Source: an uncultured Acidovorax sp. (GTDB taxonomy: Bacteria; Pseudomonadota; Gammaproteobacteria; Burkholderiales; Burkholderiaceae_C). Taken from it: a stretch of DNA of 64,000 nucleotides. This document shows positions 34,001-43,300 of the stretch, in pieces. Position 1 is the stretch's first letter. Every line of letters begins with the position of its first letter. The DNA is taken from positions 84,894 to 148,893 of the forward strand of contig CAJYKV010000023.1 of NCBI GenBank assembly GCA_913774955.1, read 5' to 3'. The position numbers and the translations under genes were made by a program. A model generated the notes under the pieces. That model was not told the DNA's origin and made no database searches. It saw only the letters and a list, made by a program, of their open reading frames with translations.

Positions 34001-35950
34001 GACAGCGTATCGCCCGGTTCCCGCAAGATCATCACCAACAGCGGCAATGGCAGCAATGCCGGGGTCGCGTTCCGTTGGGAGTCCCTCCCGGCCGACTACG
34101 TCACCCAGATGACGACGGCGTCCGCCAACCGGCTGAGCACGACGAACGCGCAGCTGACGCTGAACTACGTGCGCGGCGACCAGTCCCTGGAAGGGTTGAC
34201 GGCGCTGCGGCAGCGGGGCAACACGCTGCTCGGGCCGATCGTCAACGGCACGCCCTGGATCCAGGACCGGCCGAATGCGACCATCGTGGGCGATGCGAGC
34301 TATACCCAGTTCTATGCCGGCCAGAAGAACCGGGACAAGTTGCTGTGGGTCGCGGCGAACGACGGCATGCTCCACGCGTTCAACACCGAGAACGGGGCGG
34401 AGGTCTTCGGCTACGTGCCCGGAGCGCTCGCGAACCGTCTCGTGGAAATTCCCATGCAGCGCGGTACCTCCGCGCGCACGCGGGTGAACAATGCCAACTT
34501 CACGCTGGATGCATCCGAAACGCAGCCCAGTGGCCTGGTGTGGCCCTATGTGGACGGGAACCCGTTCACGGCCGACGTGAAGGTGTCGTCCGGAAGCAGC
34601 GCGGCCTGGAAGACCTACCTCTTCGGCACGCTGGGCCGGGGCGGCAAGGCCCTGTTCGCCCTGGATGTGACCGACCCCACGCAGCTGTCCGAATCCAATG
34701 CCGCCAACATCTTCAAATGGCAGTTCACATCCGACGACGATGCGGACCTGGGCTACATCGTCGGCGACGTGAGCGTCCACCGCACCACCAACCAGGCCCT
34801 GCCGGTGGTGAAGCTCAACAACGGAAAGTATGCGCTGCTGCTGGGCAACGGCGTGCAGTCGTCGGCGGGCAAGGCGGCGCTCTTCATCATCTACGTGGAC
34901 GGCCCGGCGGCCTCGGGCCTGTGGTCCGCGACGGGGCAGCCCATGCGGTACAAGAAGATCGTCGTGGATGCGGGCGCCGGCAACGGGCTGGCGATGCCGC
35001 GATGGGAAGACCTGGACGGCAACGGCACGGCGGATGTCGCCTACGCGGGCGACCTCAAGGGGAATCTCTGGAAGTTCGATCTCTCGAGCGCCACGGATTC
35101 CAATTGGGACGTGGCCTACAAGAGTGGATCGACGAATCTGCCCCTGTTCAGGGCCGTGCAGACCACCGGGACGGGCAATAACGCCGTGACCACCGCGCTG
35201 CCGATCACCATCGCGCCGCAGACCCTGTTCATGGCGCAGGGCGGCATCCTGGTGACATTCGGCACGGGGAACGCGTTCGAGTCCTCCGACTTCCCGAACA
35301 CCGGACTGACCCAGCGCGTCTACGGCATCTGGGATCGGCCGACCATGGGGGCGGTCGGGGGGCGGGCGCTGCCCAGTTCCAACGCGTCCACCCTGGTGTC
35401 GAGAACCTACACGCGGGACAGCGCGGGCAATGTCTATGTGTCCTCGAGCGGTACCCTGGACTGGGCCACCCACGACGGCTGGTATTTCTCCCTGCCGGGC
35501 AGTGCGGAGGCCGTGCTGTCCGACATGGCATTCAATGCCGGCGTGCTGACGATGGTGGGGGTGCGTCCGAAATCGGCCGCCAACCAGTGCACGGACACGC
35601 CCAACTCCACGCTGTATGCCATCGACCCCATTTCCGGAAAGCCGGAGCGGACTGTGCAGGGCAGCATCGTGCTCAATACGCTGAAGGTGAACGTGGCCGG
35701 CCGCGAGATCGGCGACCAGAAAGTCCGTGTCGTGACGGACCGCACCAAGCGCCCGTTCACCAACGCCTGCAAGGCCGGCGAGCCCGGCTGCACCTGCTCG
35801 GGCTCGACCTGCACCAAGGAATCGCCGACTTGCGGCCCCGGCCAGGGCGCCAAGCGGGTGACGGGGCGCAATGCGGACGCGACGATGTGCTATAGCATGT
35901 CGCCGCGCATGCAGTGGCGCGACATTCCCGGCCTGAGGACGAACCAATGA
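31004..35950 (+). CDS. pilY1: PilY1, pilus tip adhesin and assembly factor (operon 1)
   Basis: A 1648-aa exported protein with signal peptide (cleavage near LAAQATP, about residue 29). The N-terminal half contains [16 protein letters not shown] and [18 protein letters not shown], typical of PilC/PilY1. The C-terminal beta-propeller (about 1110-1570) includes the calcium loop: Asp1336, Asp1338, Asn1340, Thr1342 and Asp1344 in [15 protein letters not shown], matching the Pseudomonas site that controls pilus extension versus retraction. No MIDAS-type VWA motif was seen. The last 60 residues are Cys-rich ([18 protein letters not shown]). It overlaps pilE by ATGA (35947-35950). Confidence 0.95.
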   Translation: MTINLPIWRSICGLGIACALLAAQLAAQATPLDVSTPREGVPPNIVTTANKPMMMITASKDHLLFGPVYSDFEDLDADGVIDTTFKPTFKYYGYFDATKCYSYDTATGAFNPAALATQTTITAGGVSSVKFSCPSSQRYWAGNFLNWATMTRLDIVRKMLYGGYRSTDANGSTVLMGSRLVWDAHSFVKYYKEADVRDYTPFTTADLTKATGPNANVYAGLSMCITGSSEDPKASRPIMRLVKGNVRFWSTVEITLCRWRGSPDNYSAGTFGPKLARYYNDANKGNGGVQHEITIPDRTADGASYSGIGPDLNVAVKVCVPTLLGDERCQAFPADSSSNYKPYGLLQEFGYPKTAGSAARVEFGLITGSYDLNHTAGALRKNIRDLDDEINRSTGVFCHSASSGCSATLADGRSTGNGAIKTFDSIILYGRTANTYGQGNTPSTSGEGNLPAWGNPIGEMVVQALQYYAYNGSTPTPTNPSSTGNDSNTGLPVVSWADPLATSSARTKYGNAVCRPLNILAFSSSTLSFDGQADTPFGTLPNRDGNLDAYVNKIGVAEGINGTIRSIGSVSGKGLTTADDQNSCAAKTVGQLSSVNGICPEAPAMGGTYQVAGAALYGNTARIRNLTSPPSDIGTVENALKVRTMSASLSGGAPRIDIPIPGSNPVRYVYITPESVQGGGKVSAPLTFASINSGATYGSFIVTWNDVLMGGDYDMDITGFLRYDLVQNASSPSGWDVRITTDIPAVCGGAAGTHGFSVIGVQRNGASANGRYLTHQHGGSNNTYGSLSGMPPPSEYLCDASNTAYLNTNITVGGVTKKYKDTVCSVTGNGQTGDPNITNKPNYCSVKNEDYPVTMVFNMVGESDALIKDPLFYAAKYGYFKSSTKNADGTFTNVSMPSNQESWDSVRSDGSPGQDNVPDGYFLARRPEILEAQLRRALDAAAKDSNAAPAVSAAQLVSDTFKYVAKFDSTTVTGALEAYKVDSSGNFPQTYSWEAGALLDSVSPGSRKIITNSGNGSNAGVAFRWESLPADYVTQMTTASANRLSTTNAQLTLNYVRGDQSLEGLTALRQRGNTLLGPIVNGTPWIQDRPNATIVGDASYTQFYAGQKNRDKLLWVAANDGMLHAFNTENGAEVFGYVPGALANRLVEIPMQRGTSARTRVNNANFTLDASETQPSGLVWPYVDGNPFTADVKVSSGSSAAWKTYLFGTLGRGGKALFALDVTDPTQLSESNAANIFKWQFTSDDDADLGYIVGDVSVHRTTNQALPVVKLNNGKYALLLGNGVQSSAGKAALFIIYVDGPAASGLWSATGQPMRYKKIVVDAGAGNGLAMPRWEDLDGNGTADVAYAGDLKGNLWKFDLSSATDSNWDVAYKSGSTNLPLFRAVQTTGTGNNAVTTALPITIAPQTLFMAQGGILVTFGTGNAFESSDFPNTGLTQRVYGIWDRPTMGAVGGRALPSSNASTLVSRTYTRDSAGNVYVSSSGTLDWATHDGWYFSLPGSAEAVLSDMAFNAGVLTMVGVRPKSAANQCTDTPNSTLYAIDPISGKPERTVQGSIVLNTLKVNVAGREIGDQKVRVVTDRTKRPFTNACKAGEPGCTCSGSTCTKESPTCGPGQGAKRVTGRNADATMCYSMSPRMQWRDIPGLRTNQ

Positions 35951-36435
35951 AGAGTTATGCAAGCCATAAAGGCTTCACGTTGATCGAATTGATGATCACG
36001 GTGGCGATCGTCGGGATCCTGGCATCCATCGCCTATCCGTCGTACCGCGAATACGTCGCCAAGTCCCGGCGGGCCGAGGCCCGCACGGTGCTGCTGGCCG
36101 CGCAGCAGTGGATGGAGCGGTTCTATTCGGAGAACTACCGGTACGACAAGAACAGTGCCGGTGTCGCCGTCACGGACGCCACCCAGTTCCCCCGCTACTT
36201 CAGCGTGTCTCCGGCGCCGGGGCAGGGCAGCGCGGTCTACAATGTTTCGGTGGTGGTGACCGACGGCACCCGCGACAGCTATTCGCTCAAGGCCGTGAGG
36301 AAGTCCGGCACCGCCATGGCGTCCGACAAGTGCGGCGACTACTACCTGGACCAGTACCAGCGGCGCGATCTGCAGAACTACAGCACGACGGCTTTCGCCT
36401 CCAAGACCGCGGCGATGGACTATTGCTGGCGCTGA
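35947..36435 (+). CDS. pilE: Type IV pilin-like protein PilE (operon 1)
   Basis: A 162-aa prepilin: [30 protein letters not shown], Glu5 present, followed by the [15 protein letters not shown] region and a C-terminal disulfide-type pair (CGDYY and YCWR). It resembles the PilE minor pilins that end Pseudomonas and Neisseria minor-pilin operons rather than a major PilA. Its start overlaps the pilY1 stop, and ribD starts 19 bp later, so ribD may be co-transcribed. Confidence 0.92.
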   Translation: MKSYASHKGFTLIELMITVAIVGILASIAYPSYREYVAKSRRAEARTVLLAAQQWMERFYSENYRYDKNSAGVAVTDATQFPRYFSVSPAPGQGSAVYNVSVVVTDGTRDSYSLKAVRKSGTAMASDKCGDYYLDQYQRRDLQNYSTTAFASKTAAMDYCWR

Positions 36436-36454
36436 GTCACGAAGGACCCGAAGG

Positions 36455-37642
36455 TTGAAGACAGACTTGCCGCACGCCGGCGGCCCCCAGGCGCCCGGTA
36501 CGCATCCGGACGCAGATGTGAATGCGGATGCCGCGCATGTCTACGAAGCACTGCGTTGCGCAGAACAGGCCCTGCTGCGCGCCTCCCCCAACCCGCGGGT
36601 GGGCTGCGTCATCGTCGATCCCCTGGGGCGGGTGGTGGGCCGGGGGGCGACGCAACCCGTGGGCCAGGCCCATGCGGAAGTCATGGCCATGCGCGACGCG
36701 CGCGAGCGTGGGTTCGACCTGCGGGGCGCGACGGCCTATGTGACGCTCGAGCCATGCTCGCACCACGGCCGTACCGGGCCCTGCTGCCAGGCCCTGGCGG
36801 AGGCCGGCATCGGCCGCGTGGTCGCCTCGGTCACCGACCCCAACCCGCTCGTGGCCGGCAGGGGGCTGGCTTACCTCCAGAGCCACGGCGTCGAGGTCGA
36901 GGTCGGGCCGGGCGCTGCCGAGTCGATGGAGTTGAACATCGGATTCTTCAGCCGGATGGTCCGCAAGAGGCCCTGGGTGCGCATGAAATCGGCCACATCG
37001 TTCGACGGAGTTTCCGCGCTCTCCAACGGTGCGAGCCAATGGATCACTTCTGCGCCAGCGCGCGAGGACGGGCATGCATGGCGAGCGAGGGCCTGTGCGA
37101 TCCTGACGGGGATCGGGACCGTCGAAGCGGATGACCCGCGGCTCGACGTGCGGACCGTGGAAACGCCCCGGCAGCCGATGCTCGTGCTGGTGGACAGCCA
37201 GTTGAAGGTATCGCCGGACGCGGCCCTGTTCGCCGCGCAGCGGCCCGTCTACATCTATACCGCTGCGGCCGATGCGGACAAGGCCGCCCGGCTGCGCGCC
37301 CGTGGCGCGGACATCATCGAAATGCCGGCTGCCGGCGGGGGCGTGGACCTCGCCCGCATGCTCGAGGACCTGGCGATCCACCGCCAGGTGAACGAGCTGC
37401 ACGTCGAAGCGGGCGCGGCGCTCAATGGCGCGCTGCTGGGTGCAGGCCTCGTCGACGAGCTGCTGCAGTACTGGGGTCCGCGGCTGCTGGGGCCGGGCCG
37501 CCCCATGGCCCTGCTGCCGACGCTGTCCGATCTGGCGGAAGGGGTGGAGCTCGACATCCGCTCGGTGCGCCAGATCGGTCCCGATCTGCGGGTGGTTGCC
37601 CGACTGGCCGGGCGCGACGGGTTCCTCCGCGCTTCGGTGTAG
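36455..37642 (+). CDS. ribD: Bifunctional riboflavin deaminase/reductase RibD
   Basis: Catalyses the deamination and NADPH-dependent reduction steps of riboflavin synthesis. Of 395 residues, about 25-150 are the zinc deaminase (HAEV, then TLEPCSHHGRTGPCCQAL) and about 175-390 the reductase (RPWVRMKSATSFDG, WITSAPAREDGHAWRA, GIGTVEADDPRLDVR). The first in-frame ATG is far inside the deaminase, so the start is probably TTG at 36455 with GAAGG ahead, or a GTG 21 codons later. It is squeezed between two pilus operons; no FMN riboswitch is visible in the 19 bp before it. Confidence 0.93.
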   Translation: MKTDLPHAGGPQAPGTHPDADVNADAAHVYEALRCAEQALLRASPNPRVGCVIVDPLGRVVGRGATQPVGQAHAEVMAMRDARERGFDLRGATAYVTLEPCSHHGRTGPCCQALAEAGIGRVVASVTDPNPLVAGRGLAYLQSHGVEVEVGPGAAESMELNIGFFSRMVRKRPWVRMKSATSFDGVSALSNGASQWITSAPAREDGHAWRARACAILTGIGTVEADDPRLDVRTVETPRQPMLVLVDSQLKVSPDAALFAAQRPVYIYTAAADADKAARLRARGADIIEMPAAGGGVDLARMLEDLAIHRQVNELHVEAGAALNGALLGAGLVDELLQYWGPRLLGPGRPMALLPTLSDLAEGVELDIRSVRQIGPDLRVVARLAGRDGFLRASV

Positions 37643-38017
37643 TCGCGCCGCAGCGCCTGATCGCTTCTGCGCTCCCGCTGGCCCGCCAGATCGCAGGCGG
37701 CTGCAGGGCCCTGTCCATCCCATTTCGCTTTCCCACCTTCTGCGGCACACCGGAGGCGAGGCAACCCGACTGCTTCGTCCTGCGCTCTGTTGCGGGCGCT
37801 GCACCTTGTACGTCTCCGCCAAGCCACGGCGCCGTTGTCGCCCGTTCCGACCCTGCCACGCGTGGCGGGCTCCGTAACCACTGCACTGCAACAAAAATTC
37901 TATTATTTGAAGAATATTTGTTTGTCAAGTTTTTGCGACAATAAAATAGTTACATTCCACTGTAGAGATTTCGCAACGGCGTGACCGCGCGCTACTGTCG
38001 AGCTTTAACATCTCGAC
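37643..38017. other. Intergenic region before pilus operon 2, promoter-containing
   Basis: The first 230 bp are GC-rich and show no convincing gene. From about 37885 to 37985 the sequence turns sharply AT-rich, with several -35/-10-like pairs (for example TTGTCA with TAAAAT 14 bp on), none canonical; the promoter of the second pilus operon probably lies here. Confidence 0.55.
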
Positions 38018-38018
38018 A
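37996..38018 (+). promoter_or_regulatory. Perfect inverted repeat abutting the pilV2 start codon
   Basis: TGTCGAG (37996-38002) and CTCGACA (38012-38018) flank 9 nt. The right arm ends on the first base of the ATG at 38018. It could be an operator or, as RNA, a hairpin that hides the initiation region; no Shine-Dalgarno is evident outside it. Confidence 0.5.
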
Positions 38019-38704
38019 TGCCTGATAACAACTTGTTGCGCATGTCGTTTTCACGGCCGCTGTCGTCAAGGCGGCGCGGGGTGGCCCGGGCATCCGGCTT
38101 CACCCTGGTCGAAGTGTTGGTCTCGATCGTGGTGCTGTCCTTCGGCGTACTCGGGCTGGTCGGGGTCCAGGCCTTTGCGCTGCAGTCGACCCGGGAGGCG
38201 CGCCTGCAGGCCCAGGCGGCCAATCTCGCGCGCGAGATGTCCGAGATGATGCGGGGCAACAACCAGACCGCGATCAAGGCGGATCCCGGCCTGAATCCCT
38301 ATCTCGTCGATCTGCGCAGTCCGCTCGCTCCGTCCACGGCGGACTACTGTCTGGACGTGTCTTCGTCCGCCGCCTGCCCGGACGGGACCGCCGTCGCGCG
38401 CTCCGAACTGACCGACTGGCTCACCCGGCTCGACGCCGCGCTTCCCGGTGCGAGGGTGGTGATCTGCTTCGACAGCGCGCCCTACGACGCCAGGGGCCTG
38501 CCCCAGTGGAAATGCACGCCGGGGGCACCCGGCATCGACGCGATCGCGGTGATCAAGGTCGGGTGGACCCGCCGGCCCACCCGCCGTGCGCCGGACGGCG
38601 ACAGCGCCGCCGCTACCGCTACCGCCGGCGTGGAGCGTGCCACCTCTCCCTACGTCATCTTTCCCGTCACGGGCGGCAATCCGCTCGGGGCCCCGGCGCC
38701 ATGA
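38018..38704 (+). CDS. pilV: Type IV pilus minor pilin PilV (operon 2)
   Basis: A 228-aa prepilin with a long basic leader (27 residues) ending ASG/FTLVEVLVSIVVLSFGVLGLVGVQAFALQSTREARLQ; Glu5 and the VLGLVGVQ block identify PilV. It differs strongly from the operon-1 copy apart from the N-terminal helix. A second ATG at 38042 is possible. First gene of operon 2; its stop overlaps the pilW start (ATGA, 38701-38704). Confidence 0.9.
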   Translation: MPDNNLLRMSFSRPLSSRRRGVARASGFTLVEVLVSIVVLSFGVLGLVGVQAFALQSTREARLQAQAANLAREMSEMMRGNNQTAIKADPGLNPYLVDLRSPLAPSTADYCLDVSSSAACPDGTAVARSELTDWLTRLDAALPGARVVICFDSAPYDARGLPQWKCTPGAPGIDAIAVIKVGWTRRPTRRAPDGDSAAATATAGVERATSPYVIFPVTGGNPLGAPAP

Positions 38705-39738
38705 AGCGCGCCGCGTTCCGTGCTGCCCGCAGAAGGCCCGCACAGCACGGCCTGACGCTGGTGGAACTCATGGTTTCCGTGGCCGTCAGCCTGCTGGTCG
38801 TGCTGGCGGCGAGCGCCGCGCTGATCGTGGCCCGGCAGGGGTTCGCCAACGTGGATGCCGCCTCCCAGTTGCGCGACAACGCCCGTTTCGTCGAGGACAT
38901 CGTCCAGCGCCTGGGCGTGCAGACGGGCTACCGCGACCTGTTCCATGCCGCCTACGGCAGGACCGCGAAGGTCAGCGGACTCGAACCCGACGCGGCACCC
39001 AATACTTTTGTTTATGGCTTCAATAACAAGGCGCGATCAAGCTCGGACAAGTGGTACGAGGCCGGCACGTCCCGCACGGCCGGCTCACTCGGTTACGGCA
39101 GCGACGTGCTGGTGTTGCGGTTCCAGCCGGCCACGTCCAACACCGATGCCACCCAGGCCGACGGCGCGATGATCGACTGCTCCGGCAATGCACCGGGCCC
39201 GAGCGCCAGGGACCGCTACGACCGCGTGGCGAGCGCCCTGCACGTGGACGTGAGCAACGATGGGGAGCCGGCCCTGATGTGCACCCGCTGGAATCCCGCG
39301 ACCGGCGCGGTCGATACCGGCCCGCTGATCTCCGGCGTCGAGGATTTCCAGGTGCTCTACGGCGTGGACGGCATTGCGGCCGGCAACTCCACCATGCCTT
39401 CCGATGCGACCGGGGACGGCGTGCAGAACCGCTTCTTGCGCGCCGACCAGATCACGGTGGCCGACCCCCTGGTGTCTGCTGCCAACTGGCGCCGGGTGCG
39501 CAGCATCCGCATCGGCATGGTACTGCGGAGCGCACCGAACTCGGCGGTGGACCGTACGGTGCAAACCTTCTATCCGCTGGGGAGCACCCAGGGATCGAGC
39601 GGCGGGGCGGCGGGAAGCATGTTCGCGGATGCCGCCAACGATCCCGGCACGGTCTTCACTCCCCCGGCCGACGGCCGGCTGCGGCACGTCATCACCTTCA
39701 CCGTGCATTTGCGCAACAGCCAGCAGGAGCCTGGATGA
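38701..39738 (+). CDS. pilW: Type IV pilus minor pilin PilW (operon 2)
   Basis: A 345-aa prepilin, cleavage at HG/LTLVELMVSVAVSLLVVLAASAAL with Glu5. The downstream DNARFVEDIVQRLGVQTGYRD block and the late VRSIRIGMVLRSAP strand are PilW features. Overlaps both neighbours by ATGA (38701-38704 with pilV, 39735-39738 with pilX). Confidence 0.9.
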   Translation: MKRAAFRAARRRPAQHGLTLVELMVSVAVSLLVVLAASAALIVARQGFANVDAASQLRDNARFVEDIVQRLGVQTGYRDLFHAAYGRTAKVSGLEPDAAPNTFVYGFNNKARSSSDKWYEAGTSRTAGSLGYGSDVLVLRFQPATSNTDATQADGAMIDCSGNAPGPSARDRYDRVASALHVDVSNDGEPALMCTRWNPATGAVDTGPLISGVEDFQVLYGVDGIAAGNSTMPSDATGDGVQNRFLRADQITVADPLVSAANWRRVRSIRIGMVLRSAPNSAVDRTVQTFYPLGSTQGSSGGAAGSMFADAANDPGTVFTPPADGRLRHVITFTVHLRNSQQEPG

Positions 39739-40382
39739 TGCCCCGTCGACCATTGCGTGTGCCAGGGGCCGTGCCGCCACTCGACCGCGACGCGCAGGCC
39801 GGCATGTCGCTGATCACCGTGCTGCTGATCCTGGTGGTGGTGTCCATCCTCGGCGTGGCGGGCATACGGATTTCGATGATGGGCGAGCGCTCCACGCGCA
39901 ACGACCGAGACCTGCAGCTGGCGTGGCAATCCGCGGAGGCCGCGTTGATCGATGCGGAACTCGACATCCTGGGCGCGCCGGCCGGCGCCAGTGGGGCAAG
40001 GGGCGGCATCTTCCAGCGCGGCAGCACGGACGTGTCCAAGTTCCTGCCGGGTTGCGGCAACTCGTTGGAAGCCCAGAACAGGGGGCTGTGCTACTCCATG
40101 CCCGGGCTCGCCCCGGACTGGCTGACGGTGGACCTGGCCTCATCTTCCGGAAGTCCGTCCTCGGTGGGTTTCGGGACCTTCACGGGACGTTCCTTTCCCT
40201 CCGGACAGACAGGCATCCAGCCTGCCGCCCCGCCACGCTACGTGATCGAGCTGGTGCCGGACCCCGACGGCGCGCGCACCACCGCACCCAGGGACCGCAA
40301 GTACATCTACCGGGTCACTGCGATGGGGTTCGGCCCCAGTGCCAGCACCCAGAGCGTGCTGCAGATCGTCTACCGCAACTGA
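39735..40382 (+). CDS. pilX: Type IV pilus minor pilin PilX (operon 2)
   Basis: A 215-aa protein with QAG/MSLITVLLILVVVSILGVAGIR as prepilin helix; +5 is Thr, not Glu, as in the operon-1 PilX. The QLAWQSAEAALIDAELDI motif and the ending YRVTAMGFG...VLQIVY parallel copy 1. Two ATGs (39735, 39738) begin the gene. Confidence 0.9.
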   Translation: MMPRRPLRVPGAVPPLDRDAQAGMSLITVLLILVVVSILGVAGIRISMMGERSTRNDRDLQLAWQSAEAALIDAELDILGAPAGASGARGGIFQRGSTDVSKFLPGCGNSLEAQNRGLCYSMPGLAPDWLTVDLASSSGSPSSVGFGTFTGRSFPSGQTGIQPAAPPRYVIELVPDPDGARTTAPRDRKYIYRVTAMGFGPSASTQSVLQIVYRN

Positions 40383-40389
40383 GGCCCTT

Positions 40390-43300
40390 ATGCACTCTCG
40401 GCTTCCGTCTTTCCGCGCCTCCCCGCGCTTGCCAGGGGATGTCGGCACACCGTTTCTCGCGGCGCTGGCCATCCTGGCGGGGTTGGTGCTGGCAGGCGTG
40501 TGGTTTCCCGCCGTCGGCGCGGGGGCGCCCGTGACCACTCCACCGATCAACCTGTCGAGCGATCCGCTCTACGCCATGGGCGTCAAGGACAAGCCCGCGA
40601 TGGCGCTCGCCTTGTCGGTGGAGTTCCCCACCGTGGGAGCCCAGTATGTGAATCGGCCCAAGACCGACACCGACGACTCGTACGCCAATACCCGGCAGTA
40701 CCTCGGATACTACGATTCCGAAAGTTGCTACCGCTATAACGATGCGCCGCGTGAGACGGCGGACTCCGGGAAGACGGCCGCCGATTACAAGCGGTTCGAT
40801 CCCATAGGCAAGGCCACGTCGCGAAAATGCAATGATGCCTTCAGCGGCAACTTCCTGAATTGGGCCAGCAATTCCGCCGTGGACATGCTGCGGCTGGCAT
40901 TGTCCGGAGGGGACCGTTATATCGACACGCCCACCCTGACCGTTCTCCAGCGTGCGGTTATCCCCAATGGCGATCCCATCTGCATGTGGAATTCGACGAA
41001 CTTTCCGGCCAAGCGCCTCGCCCGGAATGGCGGTGGAGCGGGAAGCTACTGGGGGGCGGTGCCTGATTCGATGAAGGCCGATGCGGGTGCAGACGACATC
41101 TGGGTGGCCAATACGCTCAATCGCATCTATTTCCGTGCAGGGTCTGATCGCACGGGGTCGTGCAAGGACACGAGCGGATACCGCCTGGGCGGGCCCCTGA
41201 TGGGCCAAGGCCCCGTCGGCACGGTGAAGTCCAAGCGTCCACCGGACACGGTGCTCTGCTCCGCGGAAGACGATATGTGCGAATTCTCGGGCGTGCGGGA
41301 GGTCTGGTTCGGTGTGCCGGATGGGGACACCTGGACGGTCTCGAACGCCTCCAACGGTATCCATTGCAGCTCCGACGTGATGGGGGATCCTCCAACGGCA
41401 GGTGCCAGCAGGAGCTGCTATACGCGGTCCTACCAGAAGGGCTGGAAGCCCCCCGCATCCGCGCCTGCGATCAATTCCGACGGTTTCTTCTATTCGCGGG
41501 TGCAGGTGTGCAATAAATCGAAGGATCTGCTGCAGGACGTGCGCGATTTCGACCTGTGCATGCAGTATCCGAGCGGCTTCTACAAGCCCGTGGGCGTCAT
41601 CCAGAACTACTCAGATCAACTGCGTCTGGCGGCCTTCGGCTACCTCATGGACCAGACGGCCAGCGAAGCCGGTGGCCGCTACGGCGGGGTACTGCGCGCG
41701 CCGATGAAGTATGTGGGCCAGAAAAATTTCGATGCGATGGGGCGCGAGGAAACCGCCCCGAATGCCAGGGCCGAGTGGGATGCCGATACGGGTGTCTTCA
41801 AGAAAAATCCTGAATCCGACACGGTGTTCGGTGTCAGCGGGGTCGTCAATTACCTGAACCAGTTCGGGCGGACCGGCCCGGTACCGGGGCGGTACAAGAA
41901 ATTCGACCCCGTGGGCGAGCTCTATTACCAGTCGCTGCGTTACATGCAGGGCCTTCCGCCCACCCCGGATGCCATTTACGGTTTGGGTACGCCCACGCCG
42001 GCCAACGAGTTCTACGACGGATACCCCGTCTACACCGACTGGACCCAGATCGACCCCTATGGCGGCGCGCGCCAGCCTTCCGAGAACTACGCCTGCGTGA
42101 GCAGCAACATCGTGGTGATCGGAGACGTCAATACCCACGACGGCAATTGGCGGAACATCCCGGCATCCGATGATCCGGCCAACAACGCCACGAATTTCAG
42201 GACCTGGCACCAGATAGTGCAGGCATTCGAGAAAAAGCAGGCCATGGCCTATGTCGACGGCCAGGGGACGGGCCGCACGACGTCCAACCCGAATGCCGCC
42301 AATCCGAGCGTTCCTTCCTCCACCCTGAGAAGCCAGATCATGGGTTATGCCTACTGGGCCCATACCCACGACATACGGGGAGTCCGGTGGACCGCCGCGC
42401 CCGCGAAGCAGCGCCCCGGGCTGCGGGTCAAGACGTTCGTGTTCGACGTGAACGAATTCGCCGTCCAGAACGACCCAAACAAGCGGCGGTATGCCAACCA
42501 GTTCTTCATGGCGGCGAAATACGGAGGCTTCAATGCGACGGCCACGTCGTCGACCGGGTTGGCGGACCCCTACAACTCCTACGGCAATCCGTTCCGGGAC
42601 GAGGCGACGGATTCCAATGACGACAACGTCTGGCAAAAGGAAAACGCTCCCGGGGAGGCCTCCACGTATTACCTGCAAAGCGATGCCCGGGGCGTTCTCG
42701 GCGCGTTCCAGGACATGTTCCAGGCCACGGTGGGAAGCGCGCGCAGCATCGCAGGCAGCGCCGCCGCTTCCCGCGTGCAGGCCAGTGCAGACAATTTCCT
42801 CTACTCCGCGAAGTTCGATGTCGGCGCATGGACGGGGGACGTGATCGCGGAGCAGGTCACCCGGTCGGGAACGGGGGAGTCGGCGGGCCTGTCGATACCG
42901 TCGAGGGTGGCATGGAGCGCTGCCGCCCGCTTGAGGGTCAAGAACGCCGCAGACCGCAGGATTTTCGCGGGCCATGGGAGCATGCAGGCCGCGACCGAAT
43001 TCACCTGGAGCGCGATCGACGGCAAGCCGATGCAGCTGTCTTTGAGCAGGGCCTCTCCAAGCGCACCCGTCGATTCGCTGGGACCGGCCCGCCTGGATTA
43101 CCTGCGCGGGGTACGCACCAACGAGGGTACCGGCGCACGGTTCCGGGTCCGCAAGGAAATGCTGGGCGATATCGTGAATTCAGGCGTCACTTGGTCCGGG
43201 CCGCCCGCGACGGCATTCACGGGGAACAGCTACGGCCTGTTCATGGCCAGGAACGGAAAACGCGCTCCCGTGGTGTTTGCCGGAGCGAACGACGGCATGC

